From: Gracilaria vermiculophylla
Taxonomy: Eukaryota; Rhodophyta; Florideophyceae; Gracilariales; Gracilariaceae
Assembly: GCA_019155205.2 (NCBI GenBank)
Contig: JAHNZQ020000308.1
Span: forward strand, 2,282,359-2,346,358
Reading direction: 5' to 3'
DNA length: 64,000 bases
Shown here: positions 51,657 to 61,981 of the stretch, piece by piece
Numbering within the stretch: position 1 is the first letter of the stretch
How the letters are laid out: every line of letters starts with the position of its first letter
Made by a program: the position numbers and the translations under genes
The notes under the pieces: model-generated
Databases searched by the model: none
What the model saw: only the letters and a program-made list of their open reading frames with translations
What the model was told of the DNA's origin: nothing

Positions 51657-54394
51657 ACCATCGAGCTTGGATGGCTCAACAACTGCTACTGTAAAGGTTC
51701 GAACTCAGAGCACTGTGTATGCTCAGCGTGCATTGGCCACGATTTCACTGCAACAAAAAAATCTCCCACCTAAATCTTAATAAGGTGTCATTTTAAGGTA
51801 AATGTGACGAAGTGGCAATCTTTCTTTACCTTGGTAATGCAAAGCATATCCAATATCTATTACATTTACGGTCCCGTTTCACATGATTGCGATGGCTTCT
51901 TTGGCAGTGAAAGCGATTCATGGCGCAGGGATCTGATCAGTCAAAAAGATATATGCTGTTAGTGTACTTTTCGTGATTCCTGCTGTTTCAGACAGGCTTT
52001 GAAAAATGTCGTTCTCCAACCTAATGCAGGTGTTCTCTACCGTACTTCTATAAACAAGGGGGTAAGATTTTAGAAAGCAATTCCAGTTATCTGTCTTGAG
52101 TATGCGCTTGGGATCACAAGGGTACTTGTTTCGGAAAAGATCAGAATTATCTTTTCTCCACGCTTCATTCACCACGTGAGCCAACTTCAGGAAGGTTTAC
52201 GAGAGGATCATAAGTTTTGGACAATGAATTTACCGTAAAACCATTCGAACAGTAAAAGATAATTGCAGACCAGGCCTGTGTCAGCGTAAGAAATCATTAA
52301 GGTGACGAAAATTGCTATCAACATTGACAGCCTGACGATATCAGGAGACGAGTCAACATTACAACTACCTACTTGCATTCTCGAACACATTCATTCAACA
52401 AAAATTAAAGCGCTTCCCTTATCTGTAGTAAGAGCACATCATCGCGACGTAATCGATGTTACATTTCAGACGCATAGACACGATTCTATTTGACCGATTG
52501 TTGGTACCACATCTTCATACACCTGGGATGCCCGTGGAGATGTTCATTCCAATATGCAATAGTGCCATAGATGGCATCTACAGCCAAAGAACAAAATGCA
52601 CAGTAATTTAACTGAGTACCCCGAAATAGAGTTGCTCACTCTACACAACTGATATGAATTCTGTTTCTTATAGAGCGGTATTCATTTCGGAAATATCGTT
52701 TTGAGAGCCACACTAATTGTAAAGAGGATCAAATGCGCCGCATGTTCCCTACTGGCGAGTTGTGATTCCTCCCGACAATGTGGGACGGAAACCATTTTTG
52801 ACTGTAGGCTCCCATTTTCTCTGCAGAAACGTTGAGAGACTGGCAACTTCTTCAATGCCCACCTCTTGCAACGTGTACGCAGTACTGATTTCGTGGATGT
52901 TCTTTAGGTTGATATCGATGGCGGTTCAGACCACGTTCATGGACGAGGTAAACGAGTAAAACGTCAGTTGTATCAGCTATTTTAAGAAGTTTGGAGCACG
53001 CCGCTCTCCGTTTTGGAATCGCTTGCACGCTTGCTGGACATTGTGCTACTACTCTTTTTACGTATCACCATGTCATCCTGCAGAATCAAACACGGAAAGG
53101 AAAGAATACATAAAAGAAACGCTTCAACAATTGACAAGTCATTTTTTGTGCGTATTAAGTGGCCGCGCTTCAAGCAACTCAGAGCAGCAGTGGCGGTGTG
53201 AAACAAAAGATGAGACACGAAGACGAGCAGGCAAACATTTTCATGCGGTGGAACACACATTGACGCGATTCTAGATGGCTCGTCCAGGATGATGGCACAG
53301 GCTTAGGATGCAACTGAGGCGATTTCAACATGCGTGGAGACGCGGATGGAGGCCTGGGGACGGGAATATCGTGAAATACTGTTCGCATGGAGGGTGCGAT
53401 TTGTGGGTGTAAATCCAACGGCAAGCACACCGGGGGGTTTTCTGGTCGCAGACTTAGGACTGTTCGATAGCTTGGGTCGAAGGCATAGCCATTGTAGAGT
53501 ATATCACTGTCCGTGGTTGGGGTACAGGTTTACCCTTACCCACGTACTGATGGTAGACTTTGGAACGATTGCTCTACACACCAACTAATGCAGCGATCAG
53601 GTGGAAACTTGATGAGCAATACGCGAGATGAACGGACCGCACAAGCGTGCCACCGAACAGCGTGTGTACGCGGGCAGCGATTTTTTCTCGGTGCATCCAA
53701 AACAATGAAGAAGGGGAATCATGCAAGTGTCTTTTGTCAAGACAATGAAATCCTCATGTTCTACCCATGGAAATAGAAAATAATCCAAGGTAACAGAAGT
53801 GTGGGAAGTAACTGAGAAAGTCGTGAGATCGAAGAACATACAAACGGATAGTTACTGTAAGTTGGCAAGTGTTGATGTTCAACGTGGAAACTTTTCTAGC
53901 TTGAAAGTACATAACAAGCCGGTGCGGAGGGGCGACCACGGGGAATTGCGACAAAAGTGGTGAACCATGCTTGGCGAACTCGAGTCCCGCCAGACCAAGA
54001 GCGTACCTAAAGCGGGATCGTGTCAAATGAGTCAGGAGCCAATGGATTCATAAAAGCTCGCAACGTGCCACGCTGCACGTGGCAGAGGATTTCGTGTGCG
54101 CTGTCACACTATTGGCACAGCTGAATGGCTCGGTTGCGGCTGCGAGGGCTGTAAGGGCGCGTGCGGTCAGCAGGGGACCAGCGGCGCGGCGCGGTGGAAG
54201 ATGCACAGCGATGGACTGGAGGGGCGATCGCACCGGTCATGAGGCGCATGCGTGGCGAGTATAACGCGCAACCACCACTTATGCGCTCCCAAGCCGTGGC
54301 TAAAGTAACTGTTATTCTTAGTGTACGTTAGAGCAAGCAGTGAACTACTATACAGCAATTAGGCTATGCAATCTCGCTATAGCGGAGCAGGCGG
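51657..54394. other. Gene-poor spacer of about 2.7 kb
   Basis: Holds the promoter of the carbonic anhydrase. A minus-strand 88-codon ORF at 51918-52184 has fairly protein-like composition but no known family or extension. The remaining ORFs look random. No RNA gene or transposon protein was recognised. Confidence 0.4.
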
Positions 54395-55762
54395 TCAGCT
54401 CTTCCGCCCAAACTTGTGACAAAACTCGCTTACAAACGACAAAAACGCCTTGACGTCCTTTTTCACACTGGCCACTCCCACCGACACGCGCAGACACCCC
54501 AGACCACCCGTGCAATCGTACGCGCTTTGCCCGCTTCGAACGCACTCCACCACAGACAAAGCGTCGATGTCGAATACCCGTTCCGCACACCCTGGGTTAC
54601 AAAAACAGCCAGCGCGGATGGCCAGCCCCCTTCGTCCAGCTTCCCTCTCTACAAAGTGACTATCCATGCGGTTTCCGCGATCATCCAGCACATCCAGCGC
54701 GATCGTTCCGCCGCGGTTGCTATGGTCGTGCAACCCAGGTCCGTACACCACCGTCATCATGCGGCCATTTGCGTATCGCATACGGTGCAGATGATGCAAC
54801 AGCTGGTGCGTCAATGACGCCACCTGCCGCGATATGTTGCTCATACCAATCTTTGACAGAAATCGCAATCCATTCACAATCGCAGGGAACGCCAAGAAGT
54901 CGACCGTGCCATCTTGAAATGCGTCGGGACCGTCTTGCAACACGTGCAAGTCAGCCGATACCGATACAAATTTCACCGTTCCACCAGCAAACCACTGCTT
55001 GCGAAGGATTTGCATGGCATCCTTGCGAACAATCAACGCACCAATCCCAGTGGGATACCCAAACATCTTGTAAAATGACAAGGGAACAAAGTCTGCATTC
55101 ACCACAGAAAGATCCAGCGCCGAAGTAGGCACGTACGCGGCCGCATCCAGTAACACGCGAACGTTACGGCTCTTGGCATATTCAACAAGACTAAGGTCGT
55201 GGCGAACGCCGGAAAAGTTGGACTGCGCCGGATAAGCCAGTAAACTGGCGCCATCCTCTCTCTGCTTGATGTATGAGTGCGGTTCTGCAAGATTCAGGCG
55301 CGTATCTAGCGGCAGAACCACCGTCTTCCCGCCGACATGACGAACAGACTCTCTCAGGGCCAACACCGAGTTATGATTGTCCGCGGACATGTAAAGCGAA
55401 GACGCAGCTGAAAACGGAAACGTCTGTGCCACGAGGTGAATGGCGGCCGATGCGTTGGCAGTAAAAATCACCTCATGGTCCTGTGCGTGAAAGAAGCGCA
55501 GTACGGCGCTGCGCGCACGTTCCAGAGCAGCTGTGGCATCGGCCGAAGGCAGGGAAGCCGAGTGCGGGTTCGCGTACACATGCGTGGAAAGAAGCTCAGC
55601 ATGCTTCAACGGCAGCTCGCGCGGAACTGGACAAGCGCCAGTGTGATCCAAATAGACGATGTTGGAGCGGTCCAGTTGCACAAAGTGCTTCCGGCGCAAA
55701 CGCATGAAAGACTCGTTCATGGAGGAGTTAGGCAGTAAGCACCCAAAGCCTGAAGGCGACAT
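54395..55762 (-). CDS. MOCOS-like class V aminotransferase/cysteine desulfurase without a MOSC domain
   Basis: 455 residues from the ATG at 55762; a longer open frame to 55996 has a low-complexity leader. It is a PLP-dependent class V (NifS-like) enzyme of the molybdenum cofactor sulfurase type. Motifs: IVYLDHTGACPVP, NPHSAS, FTANASAAIHLVA, DAAAYVPTSALDLS and the PLP lysine in SFYKMFGYP (K232). The cysteine region RAGCFCNPGCAE (C386, C388, C392) matches the MOCOS CFCNPG signature. MOCOS/ABA3 enzymes carry a C-terminal MOSC domain and sulfurate Mo cofactor for aldehyde oxidase and xanthine dehydrogenase; here the protein ends soon after the NifS domain. It might act with a separate MOSC protein or have another sulfur-transfer role. 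The SMC5 gene is upstream on the same strand. Confidence 0.85.
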   Translation of the reverse strand: MSPSGFGCLLPNSSMNESFMRLRRKHFVQLDRSNIVYLDHTGACPVPRELPLKHAELLSTHVYANPHSASLPSADATAALERARSAVLRFFHAQDHEVIFTANASAAIHLVAQTFPFSAASSLYMSADNHNSVLALRESVRHVGGKTVVLPLDTRLNLAEPHSYIKQREDGASLLAYPAQSNFSGVRHDLSLVEYAKSRNVRVLLDAAAYVPTSALDLSVVNADFVPLSFYKMFGYPTGIGALIVRKDAMQILRKQWFAGGTVKFVSVSADLHVLQDGPDAFQDGTVDFLAFPAIVNGLRFLSKIGMSNISRQVASLTHQLLHHLHRMRYANGRMMTVVYGPGLHDHSNRGGTIALDVLDDRGNRMDSHFVEREAGRRGLAIRAGCFCNPGCAERVFDIDALSVVECVRSGQSAYDCTGGLGCLRVSVGVASVKKDVKAFLSFVSEFCHKFGRKS

Positions 55763-56105
55763 TGAAGAGTAACGGAAAGCGCGGAGCAAGACGAACGCGA
55801 CGGCATGATACGCAGCAGAACGGGTACGCGCCTTTATGCGCCCGGGCTGCCCACACAAAAATGGCGCAAGTTCCCCTTGAGCGCAATCGGCGCCACGCCA
55901 CGTGCGCATGGCGCTCGTGCGAGAAGCCGCGCGCGTGTCGCGCGCGTGCCCGCCATTATGACTGCCGCTCCGCCCCAACGAGGGCGCTGATTGCACGCGT
56001 GCTGATTGCGCTCAATCCTCTTTCTCGCCTGCACCGTGCGCGTAAGCTGCATCAATTCTTCCGTCCCTTTGCGCCGCTGCTACGTCGTTATGTCATGTCA
56101 TCGTC
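55763..56105. other. GC-rich spacer
   Basis: 343 bp between SMC5 (3' end) and the MOCOS-like gene, containing the latter's promoter. High GC with Cys/Arg-rich spurious ORFs. No element recognised. Confidence 0.35.
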
Positions 56106-59100
56106 TCACACTGCCGCTGCCGCGATCTCTTCCCCCCGCACCATTCCATTGAACAGAATATGTGTTTTCGTTTGCGACTTGAGTCGCATGTTCAGCTGTA
56201 GTTTCGGCGAAATCACAAAGCTTTGACTGGCGCCTTCCTTCTCGGCGTCCTCGAACATCATTGTCATGATCCGCATCTCGTTCTTCGGGTCCAGCCCCTG
56301 ATTCAGCTCATCCACAAACACAAATGGTGGCACGCGCCCATCTTCGACGACGAGTGAGAAACAAAACAACATAGTGCAGCACATCTTCTCACCCCCACTG
56401 TTCGCGCTCGCGCTTACAGCCCGAAGCCCTACGTCTTCGCGGTACGACACCAGGATCTGCAAGGCCAGATCAGACAGTTTTTCGCTTCCTCCGTTCACTA
56501 GCTCTAGATCCCCGGAACAGCCCAGTCTCTTGTACAGCGCGGAGAACTTGGCTCGCATCTTCTCAACGCCGCCGCTCAACCATGTCAAGAAGTCCTCCTT
56601 CTCCTTCAGCAGTCGATCTCTTTGCGCACCATGCCGTTGTTTCCGCTCTCCTATTTCTCTCTCTAGAGTCTCAATCTTTTGTTGTCGTTCTTCAAATGTT
56701 CGAATAATACGATCACCCCCAGTTTCTAAACCTTGTGCCTGCCCCTCCATCTGCGCAATCTTCTCTTCCAGCTCTGATGGGTCGATCTGATGCAATTTGC
56801 TCAGTTCTTCCCCATATTCCTTCCAATCCTCATCGGTAATAACTCCCTTCGCTCGTTCTAATTTCTTCTTGTACTCTACTTTGCAAGCTTTCTCCTGAGC
56901 CCTCTTCTCTTTGTACGCACCTTCCAAGGTCGCAATTTCCTGCACACTGCTTTCATGCTTCTCTTGCTCAATCGCCAGATCTCTGGCCGCGCAACTTACT
57001 TCAATGACTGCATCATCCATGCGCCCAATCGCTTCGACTTGCTCTTCTAACGCTTTTGTCATGCGCATTGCCAAATCCACAACTTCGTCTTCAAGACCCC
57101 GCATCTGCACAAGTACCCTCTTCTTCAAGTCACCAGTGTCATGATTCCGAGCTCGCTCTTCTGCTTGTCTTACTTGTCGCTCCAATGCCCGAACAAGATC
57201 CTCAATACGCATAGCGTCAGATTTCTTCCTTTCTATTTCTCTCCTATCCGCCTCGATGTCACGCTTCACTTCTTCGAGTTCCTTTATCCGCTGCATAGCC
57301 TCCCTTATTTTCTGCCCAGCACTCTCCAATTTTCCCTCCTCCTCACGAATTTGGTTGATCAACTCTTGTCTCTTTTGTTGCTGAGCCATCAAACTCTCAG
57401 AGAAGAAGCGGCCCGTCTGATTCTCAAAGGAGTTTTCCATGCTTAAATTCCGCACATTCTTATCATACCGAGATCTTATCACGTTTAACCGTGCTTTAGG
57501 GGTGTACCAGGCACACATGCCGTTCTCCCATTTCAAACCATCAATGCTCCTTTGAGTCGCAGCTCGTTCGGAACCGACATGCACATTATGAAGATTTAGT
57601 TGCGCGTTAAGAGCAGCCCGAACCGCTGGGGGAGCGTTGTAGATATTGCTCACCACATCTTCAATGCCCATCGACCGCAGCTTGTCATCGACCGGACGGG
57701 CAGGAACTTGACGTTGGATTGCATAAATGTCCGGCTCGTCGTCAACAGTTGTGGGTGCAGTGAATAAATGTGGTCTAAACCCAATCGCCTTGTTACATTC
57801 TTCTAGCAATACATTGGCATCTCTCATTGTCTCAGTTACAAATGCCGTAATGAAAAAGTCACCCCTCAAAAGATGCTCCATGATACGAGCATGATATTCA
57901 CTGGAAACTTCTATTTCAGCACCCACGGGACCAAAAACACGGCCGTGAAACGCACGAGCCTGAATCATTTTTTGTACCAAGTCGGCACATTTGTCGAGGG
58001 GTTTCCGTTTCCATCTCGTTAAATGATTTATACGGGCATGCCGTACGTCCGCAATCTCTTGCAGATGATAATTTGCGATCTTGATATTTCTTGATGAGTT
58101 GGATCGTTCTCTATCATAAGCAGTACTCGTATCATGAAGACGAGATATGTCATTTCGCACTTCAAATCTTTTCTCATCAATTTCCTTGATCTTAGTGTCC
58201 AGCAGGGGGATTTTCACATCACCGATCTGCTGCCTTTGGTCAACTGCGCGTTGATACTTGGACTTTGCCAAAGCAACTGCCTTTCGCAATTGTTCAGACT
58301 TGTGCTCCACATCCTTGTATTCATTGTACTTAGAACGTAGCTCAGTATTCCTCGTTTCTACATTTTGATTAAGATGATTGAGCGGTACATAACTAGCTCT
58401 CGAAGACTCTTTCGCAGATTTGAATGTTTCTTTTGCTGCGTCAAGAACCTGTTGTTTGGCGTTGATCGGACCCGCGGACGCCTCGCTAAGCTTTTGCTTG
58501 AGCTCGTTAATGCTCGCTTCCATTTTCTTTCGTTCTCTTAACATAGTAGCATACTGATCTCTGGCAAGTTCTTCTTCCGCACACAGCATGTACCGTCTGT
58601 AGAGGTCCAACTTTTTTCTCACAACTTGTTGCTCTTTAAACGCGGCAACTTCCTCCGCATTAGCCGCTTGTTGTTCGCGGAGGGTCTCAATCCTCTCTTC
58701 TAAACTGGCAAGGTCCTGATCAGCATGGGATATTTGTTTATCAACCGTTTTCAATCGTTCATATAAGGCGGCCTTTTCCGTCCCGCCCAACGCTCGAATG
58801 GTAATGTCTAGTAACTCATGTGGTTGCAAATTGACAAACTCTGCAATTTTTTCTTGGGGCATAAATTGACTAAGATTATCAAGCTGAATGTCGTATCGTT
58901 CACAAACATCGGACAAAATCCTGGACATGGAACACTTTGTGCCATCCAAAAAGAATTCATTGCGTCCGTCTGTATCGAATCTGCGACGCACCTGTCGAAT
59001 GCCAGATGAAACAGAATTGTCATAAATCAGAGCGGTAACGCAGGCCTGTTGCGTTCCATGTTTGACGAAACCGCCCAAGTCAGTACTTCTGCCAAGCAAT

Positions 59101-59378
59101 CTCGGATGGCCGCCAAATACAATGCAGACGGCATTGGCGACAGAAGATTTTCCCGTTCCGTTTGGACCGATGATAAGGTTCATGCGCGGCCCGGGTATAA
59201 TGGTAGTATCGGAAAAGGTGAGAAAGTTCTCCATCTGCACGCGAAGCAAATTTCCTCTACGAAAACCAGGAAACGGGTGAACGGGGTACGGTGGATGACT
59301 GCTGGAAATGAAGCGAGGGTCGTCATCCGATGTATTCTTCTTGACGCGGGACTTGTGCAGAGAAGCGCTACGGACCAT
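56106..59378 (-). CDS. SMC5: SMC5, structural maintenance of chromosomes protein 5
   Basis: 1090 residues. The N-terminal ATPase head starts at about 44 (LLRVQMENFLTFSDTTIIPG) with Walker A GPNGTGKSS at 71-79. Coiled-coil arms run at about 195-430 and 640-860, with the hinge at about 450-640 (GPVGAEIEVSSEYHARIMEH and so on). The C-terminal head has the ABC signature NSGGEKM (993-999) and Walker B FVFVDELNQGLD (D1023, E1024), typical of SMC5, not of cohesin or condensin SMCs. SMC5 pairs with SMC6 in the complex for DNA repair, recombination-intermediate resolution and chromosome segregation; SMC6 and Nse subunits are not in this window. Length is normal. It is intronless, with start at the only good ATG. 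No anomalies. Confidence 0.95.
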   Translation of the reverse strand: MVRSASLHKSRVKKNTSDDDPRFISSSHPPYPVHPFPGFRRGNLLRVQMENFLTFSDTTIIPGPRMNLIIGPNGTGKSSVANAVCIVFGGHPRLLGRSTDLGGFVKHGTQQACVTALIYDNSVSSGIRQVRRRFDTDGRNEFFLDGTKCSMSRILSDVCERYDIQLDNLSQFMPQEKIAEFVNLQPHELLDITIRALGGTEKAALYERLKTVDKQISHADQDLASLEERIETLREQQAANAEEVAAFKEQQVVRKKLDLYRRYMLCAEEELARDQYATMLRERKKMEASINELKQKLSEASAGPINAKQQVLDAAKETFKSAKESSRASYVPLNHLNQNVETRNTELRSKYNEYKDVEHKSEQLRKAVALAKSKYQRAVDQRQQIGDVKIPLLDTKIKEIDEKRFEVRNDISRLHDTSTAYDRERSNSSRNIKIANYHLQEIADVRHARINHLTRWKRKPLDKCADLVQKMIQARAFHGRVFGPVGAEIEVSSEYHARIMEHLLRGDFFITAFVTETMRDANVLLEECNKAIGFRPHLFTAPTTVDDEPDIYAIQRQVPARPVDDKLRSMGIEDVVSNIYNAPPAVRAALNAQLNLHNVHVGSERAATQRSIDGLKWENGMCAWYTPKARLNVIRSRYDKNVRNLSMENSFENQTGRFFSESLMAQQQKRQELINQIREEEGKLESAGQKIREAMQRIKELEEVKRDIEADRREIERKKSDAMRIEDLVRALERQVRQAEERARNHDTGDLKKRVLVQMRGLEDEVVDLAMRMTKALEEQVEAIGRMDDAVIEVSCAARDLAIEQEKHESSVQEIATLEGAYKEKRAQEKACKVEYKKKLERAKGVITDEDWKEYGEELSKLHQIDPSELEEKIAQMEGQAQGLETGGDRIIRTFEERQQKIETLEREIGERKQRHGAQRDRLLKEKEDFLTWLSGGVEKMRAKFSALYKRLGCSGDLELVNGGSEKLSDLALQILVSYREDVGLRAVSASANSGGEKMCCTMLFCFSLVVEDGRVPPFVFVDELNQGLDPKNEMRIMTMMFEDAEKEGASQSFVISPKLQLNMRLKSQTKTHILFNGMVRGEEIAAAAV

Positions 59379-59681
59379 GTTTTAATCAGGGAAAAGAGCG
59401 AGAGAAGGGGGCAGAAAGTGGCGAGCAGCTGAAAGCGGACGCAGTGAAGGGCTACTCCTTGCGGGGGAGGGGAGGCGTCGGATAGCAGTGATGTAAGAGG
59501 GTGAACGGGGGTGGAGAGAGCGGAGGGGGGAGCGGCAGAGGTGAGTTTGGGGGAGAGCTACGACGAGCACAGACGTTTTGGCGCGAAGGCGCCCATGGGG
59601 GGACGAAGACGCGCTCGCTGTCGGTGCTTTCCGCAGGGATTAGAGCAGCCACGTGCGCGCCGTGTACCGACTGTAAGACGT
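59379..59681. other. Spacer upstream of SMC5
   Basis: About 300 bp holding the SMC5 promoter and the end of the DUF1995 gene. A G-rich region at about 59440-59550. No element recognised. Confidence 0.35.
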
Positions 59682-60569
59682 CTACCCAATAGTAGCCAAT
59701 GCTAGGCGGATTTGCGCTTCGACATCGACTAGTCTGGGCTTTCGTTGTGCTTCGGAAACAATATCCAACTGGTCACCCCGCCGTATGAACGTGCGCCATG
59801 GCGAGGCGCCGCTCTTGAACAGCCAGCCGTTTCCGACCGCCTTAAGGTAGTACGCCGCCTTAAAGCCGTCGATGTACTTAGCGAAGCCCCGTTTTGCGAA
59901 CCACGACAGCCGATCCAACCCGCAGTTGACCAACACCACCACGCCGTCTTCGGCCGTGTCTAGTGTTTTCACCTCGCCTAACGTGCTTCCGTCCATTCCT
60001 GCGTTGAATAGCACCAGGAACGCCCGCCTCTGCAACGTGCCACACTCGCCCGCGCGGTAGCCCACCATGCATTCGTCGTCGCTCAGGTACTCCCCGCCTC
60101 CCTGCGGATTGATGTTATCGCAGATACTCACCGCTGCGCCCACGCGTTCACACTGCCCCACATTGACCCCAAGTCCCGCGAGCAACTTCTCGACAAAGTT
60201 TAGGTTGTTCTCGTACCGCGAAACCAGCGTTCCGGCCCTACTCTCGGAGCGTTCCGGCGGGAAGTCAATCGTGAATTTGAGAGGCCCACCTTCGCCATTG
60301 GTCGCCTGTTGCACAGCTTCTGACAACGCAACAATGCATTGCGAAAGCACCTTGGCGTGGGACACAGCGTACATGCCCCGTGCCCCACGCCGGTCATCGA
60401 ACAGCGGCACTGACAGGGACGTAATCGGTGCACAGCATCTCGCTCTTCGCCAGATGCCAACGGTTCGTAGCTGAGGGCGGCGAGCAATCAGACCAGGCTG
60501 ACGACCGCGAGAGGACAGATTTTGCAAAGCATGTTGCGGAACGAATGCAGTGATGTATGGTTCCTGCAT
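59682..60569 (-). CDS. DUF1995-type plastid protein
   Basis: 295 residues with a basic N-terminal transit-like region (about 1-60, Arg/Ser/Gln-rich). The DUF1995 domain covers about 80-260: KFTIDFPPERSESRAGTLV, a stretch with RYENNLNFVEKLLAGLG, then LVLFNAGMD (about 195), VVVLVNCGLDRLSWF, and FKAAYYLKAVGNGWLFKSG (about 250). In plants this family includes LPA3, which is needed for photosystem II accumulation, and adenylate-kinase-linked fusions. It is likely a stromal protein. Intronless; the start at 60569 is the first ATG of the frame, with other ATGs downstream (60372). Precise function is unknown. Confidence 0.75.
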   Translation of the reverse strand: MQEPYITAFVPQHALQNLSSRGRQPGLIARRPQLRTVGIWRRARCCAPITSLSVPLFDDRRGARGMYAVSHAKVLSQCIVALSEAVQQATNGEGGPLKFTIDFPPERSESRAGTLVSRYENNLNFVEKLLAGLGVNVGQCERVGAAVSICDNINPQGGGEYLSDDECMVGYRAGECGTLQRRAFLVLFNAGMDGSTLGEVKTLDTAEDGVVVLVNCGLDRLSWFAKRGFAKYIDGFKAAYYLKAVGNGWLFKSGASPWRTFIRRGDQLDIVSEAQRKPRLVDVEAQIRLALATIG

Positions 60570-61675
60570 TAGGCGGAGATGCAGTGATGATTGGGCTTGA
60601 CGTTACGTATCGTAGGTGGCCGCGCTTTCGCCGTTCGTGGCCCCGTCGCAGTGCCCCAAAGGAATGCAGAGCCCTAATAGAGTGTGAATGGCCGTGCACC
60701 GCACATTGTCAAGCTTTGAGCGTTTTCTGATGCAGTTCCAAAATTTTCAGAGCTGTTCTTGCAAATGTCCAGCCATAGATAACGTACAGTAGTGCACACA
60801 CGATCGGCATGGCCAATGGCTTCAGCACCACAGTCAAGAGTGATGCACAGTTTGACAGTGCATTGCGCCATTCAAGCTACAAGTTCACGAGCTGTTGAAA
60901 ATCTCCTCTCAGTGGACCTGAATAGCATTTTCCATGATGTAATAAGCTTTACAAGTCAAGGCAGTTCGACTCATTTGGAAATTTGGCTGCCAGAATGCAG
61001 GTGATTCCGCGTATGGGTGACATGCGAGGACCACTACAGTTTTGTTTCCTCGTACGTTTTGATTCCCACAAAGTGCATTATGCTGGCAGTCCATTAGAGA
61101 CGGAGCTAATGTCTTGCATGTTGTGCCACAGGTGGCAGCCTTGCTTGCGATCATGAGGATCTAAGTTATCTAGCTCCGTAAGCTAACAGCAACTCTTATT
61201 GGCGGTAAGCCATAGCCAAAAGTTTCTCCCCTACACCCCGTCTTCGGAAGAGGGCGAGCGATTACGCTCGTTGAGTTCAATGTATGGGGCTCTGTAGACT
61301 GACGCTTCGCACCTGTGTAGAAACTTCTTCCACTAAAATACATCATCAATTTTATCTTCCCATTTCATGTTTAGACATCGACATACTTGTTTTCCAACTT
61401 AAATTGGAGCTGTCGCATTACACCATGCACCCAACGTGTGCGCATACAGCAGTTTCTTTCCGTCATCATTGCTGTCATGAATCTCAAAAGGCAGCAGCGT
61501 CGAAATCTCTAATACTCAGTTTCGCGCGGGCGGACATCGTCTTTCCTGTACAAAAGCCCGCCGTTCCGTTTTCACACACAAACTGCAGTGCGACACATTC
61601 CCCCTATCACTCATCGCGTGCACTAACAATAACCATTTTAACATCCTGCGCGAATCTCAGCCGACCTCTTTCAAC
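60570..61675. other. Gene-free divergent spacer
   Basis: About 1.1 kb between the DUF1995 gene (-) and the Tudor-like exon (+), probably holding both promoters. Overlapping short ORFs show no recognisable product. Confidence 0.4.
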
Positions 61676-61981
61676 ATGATTCACGATGCATACAAAAAGA
61701 CATTCCGCAACAAAATTGAACTGGGCAGTCGCGTGGAGGCTGTGAAACAAAATAACGCGCTTCGGAGATTCTATCCTTGTGAAGTTATAAATGTACGAAA
61801 AGTTCCGCTCTCAAATGAGGTTGGCGTATACGCGGAGAAGAGCATTGCTGCCAAATGGATTGCCACAGGGTTTGGCGTTTTCCACGTCGAGAAATACACA
61901 TATGATTTGCGGTATGATGACGGAACAATTGACAAAAATGTGAAGCCTCAATTGATTCATTCTATGAATTCCAAGGTATGA
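61676..61981 (+). CDS. Tudor/chromo-barrel-like domain protein, likely incomplete (donor site at the end)
   Basis: 101-codon ORF with a Tudor-like beta-barrel pattern: LGSRVEAVKQNN, YPCEVINVRK and YDLRYDDGTIDKNVKPQLIH, the ending typical of Tudor/agenet and related barrels that read methylated residues or act in chromatin and RNA complexes. The last sense codons read AAG GTA TGA, and CCAAG|GTATGA is a plausible splice donor, so this may be the first exon of a longer gene whose remaining exons were not found in the next 2 kb. As it stands it is a small single-domain protein. Start at 61676 is the first ATG. Confidence 0.55.
   Translation: MIHDAYKKTFRNKIELGSRVEAVKQNNALRRFYPCEVINVRKVPLSNEVGVYAEKSIAAKWIATGFGVFHVEKYTYDLRYDDGTIDKNVKPQLIHSMNSKV

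Noticed and set aside
51690..51715. B-box-like GGTTCGAACTC, possible tRNA
   Set aside because: No A box at a proper distance and no cloverleaf can be formed; it lies in a promoter.
51918..52184. 88-codon minus ORF with protein-like composition
   Set aside because: No family, no neighbour or extension; could be chance or a relic, so not called as a gene.
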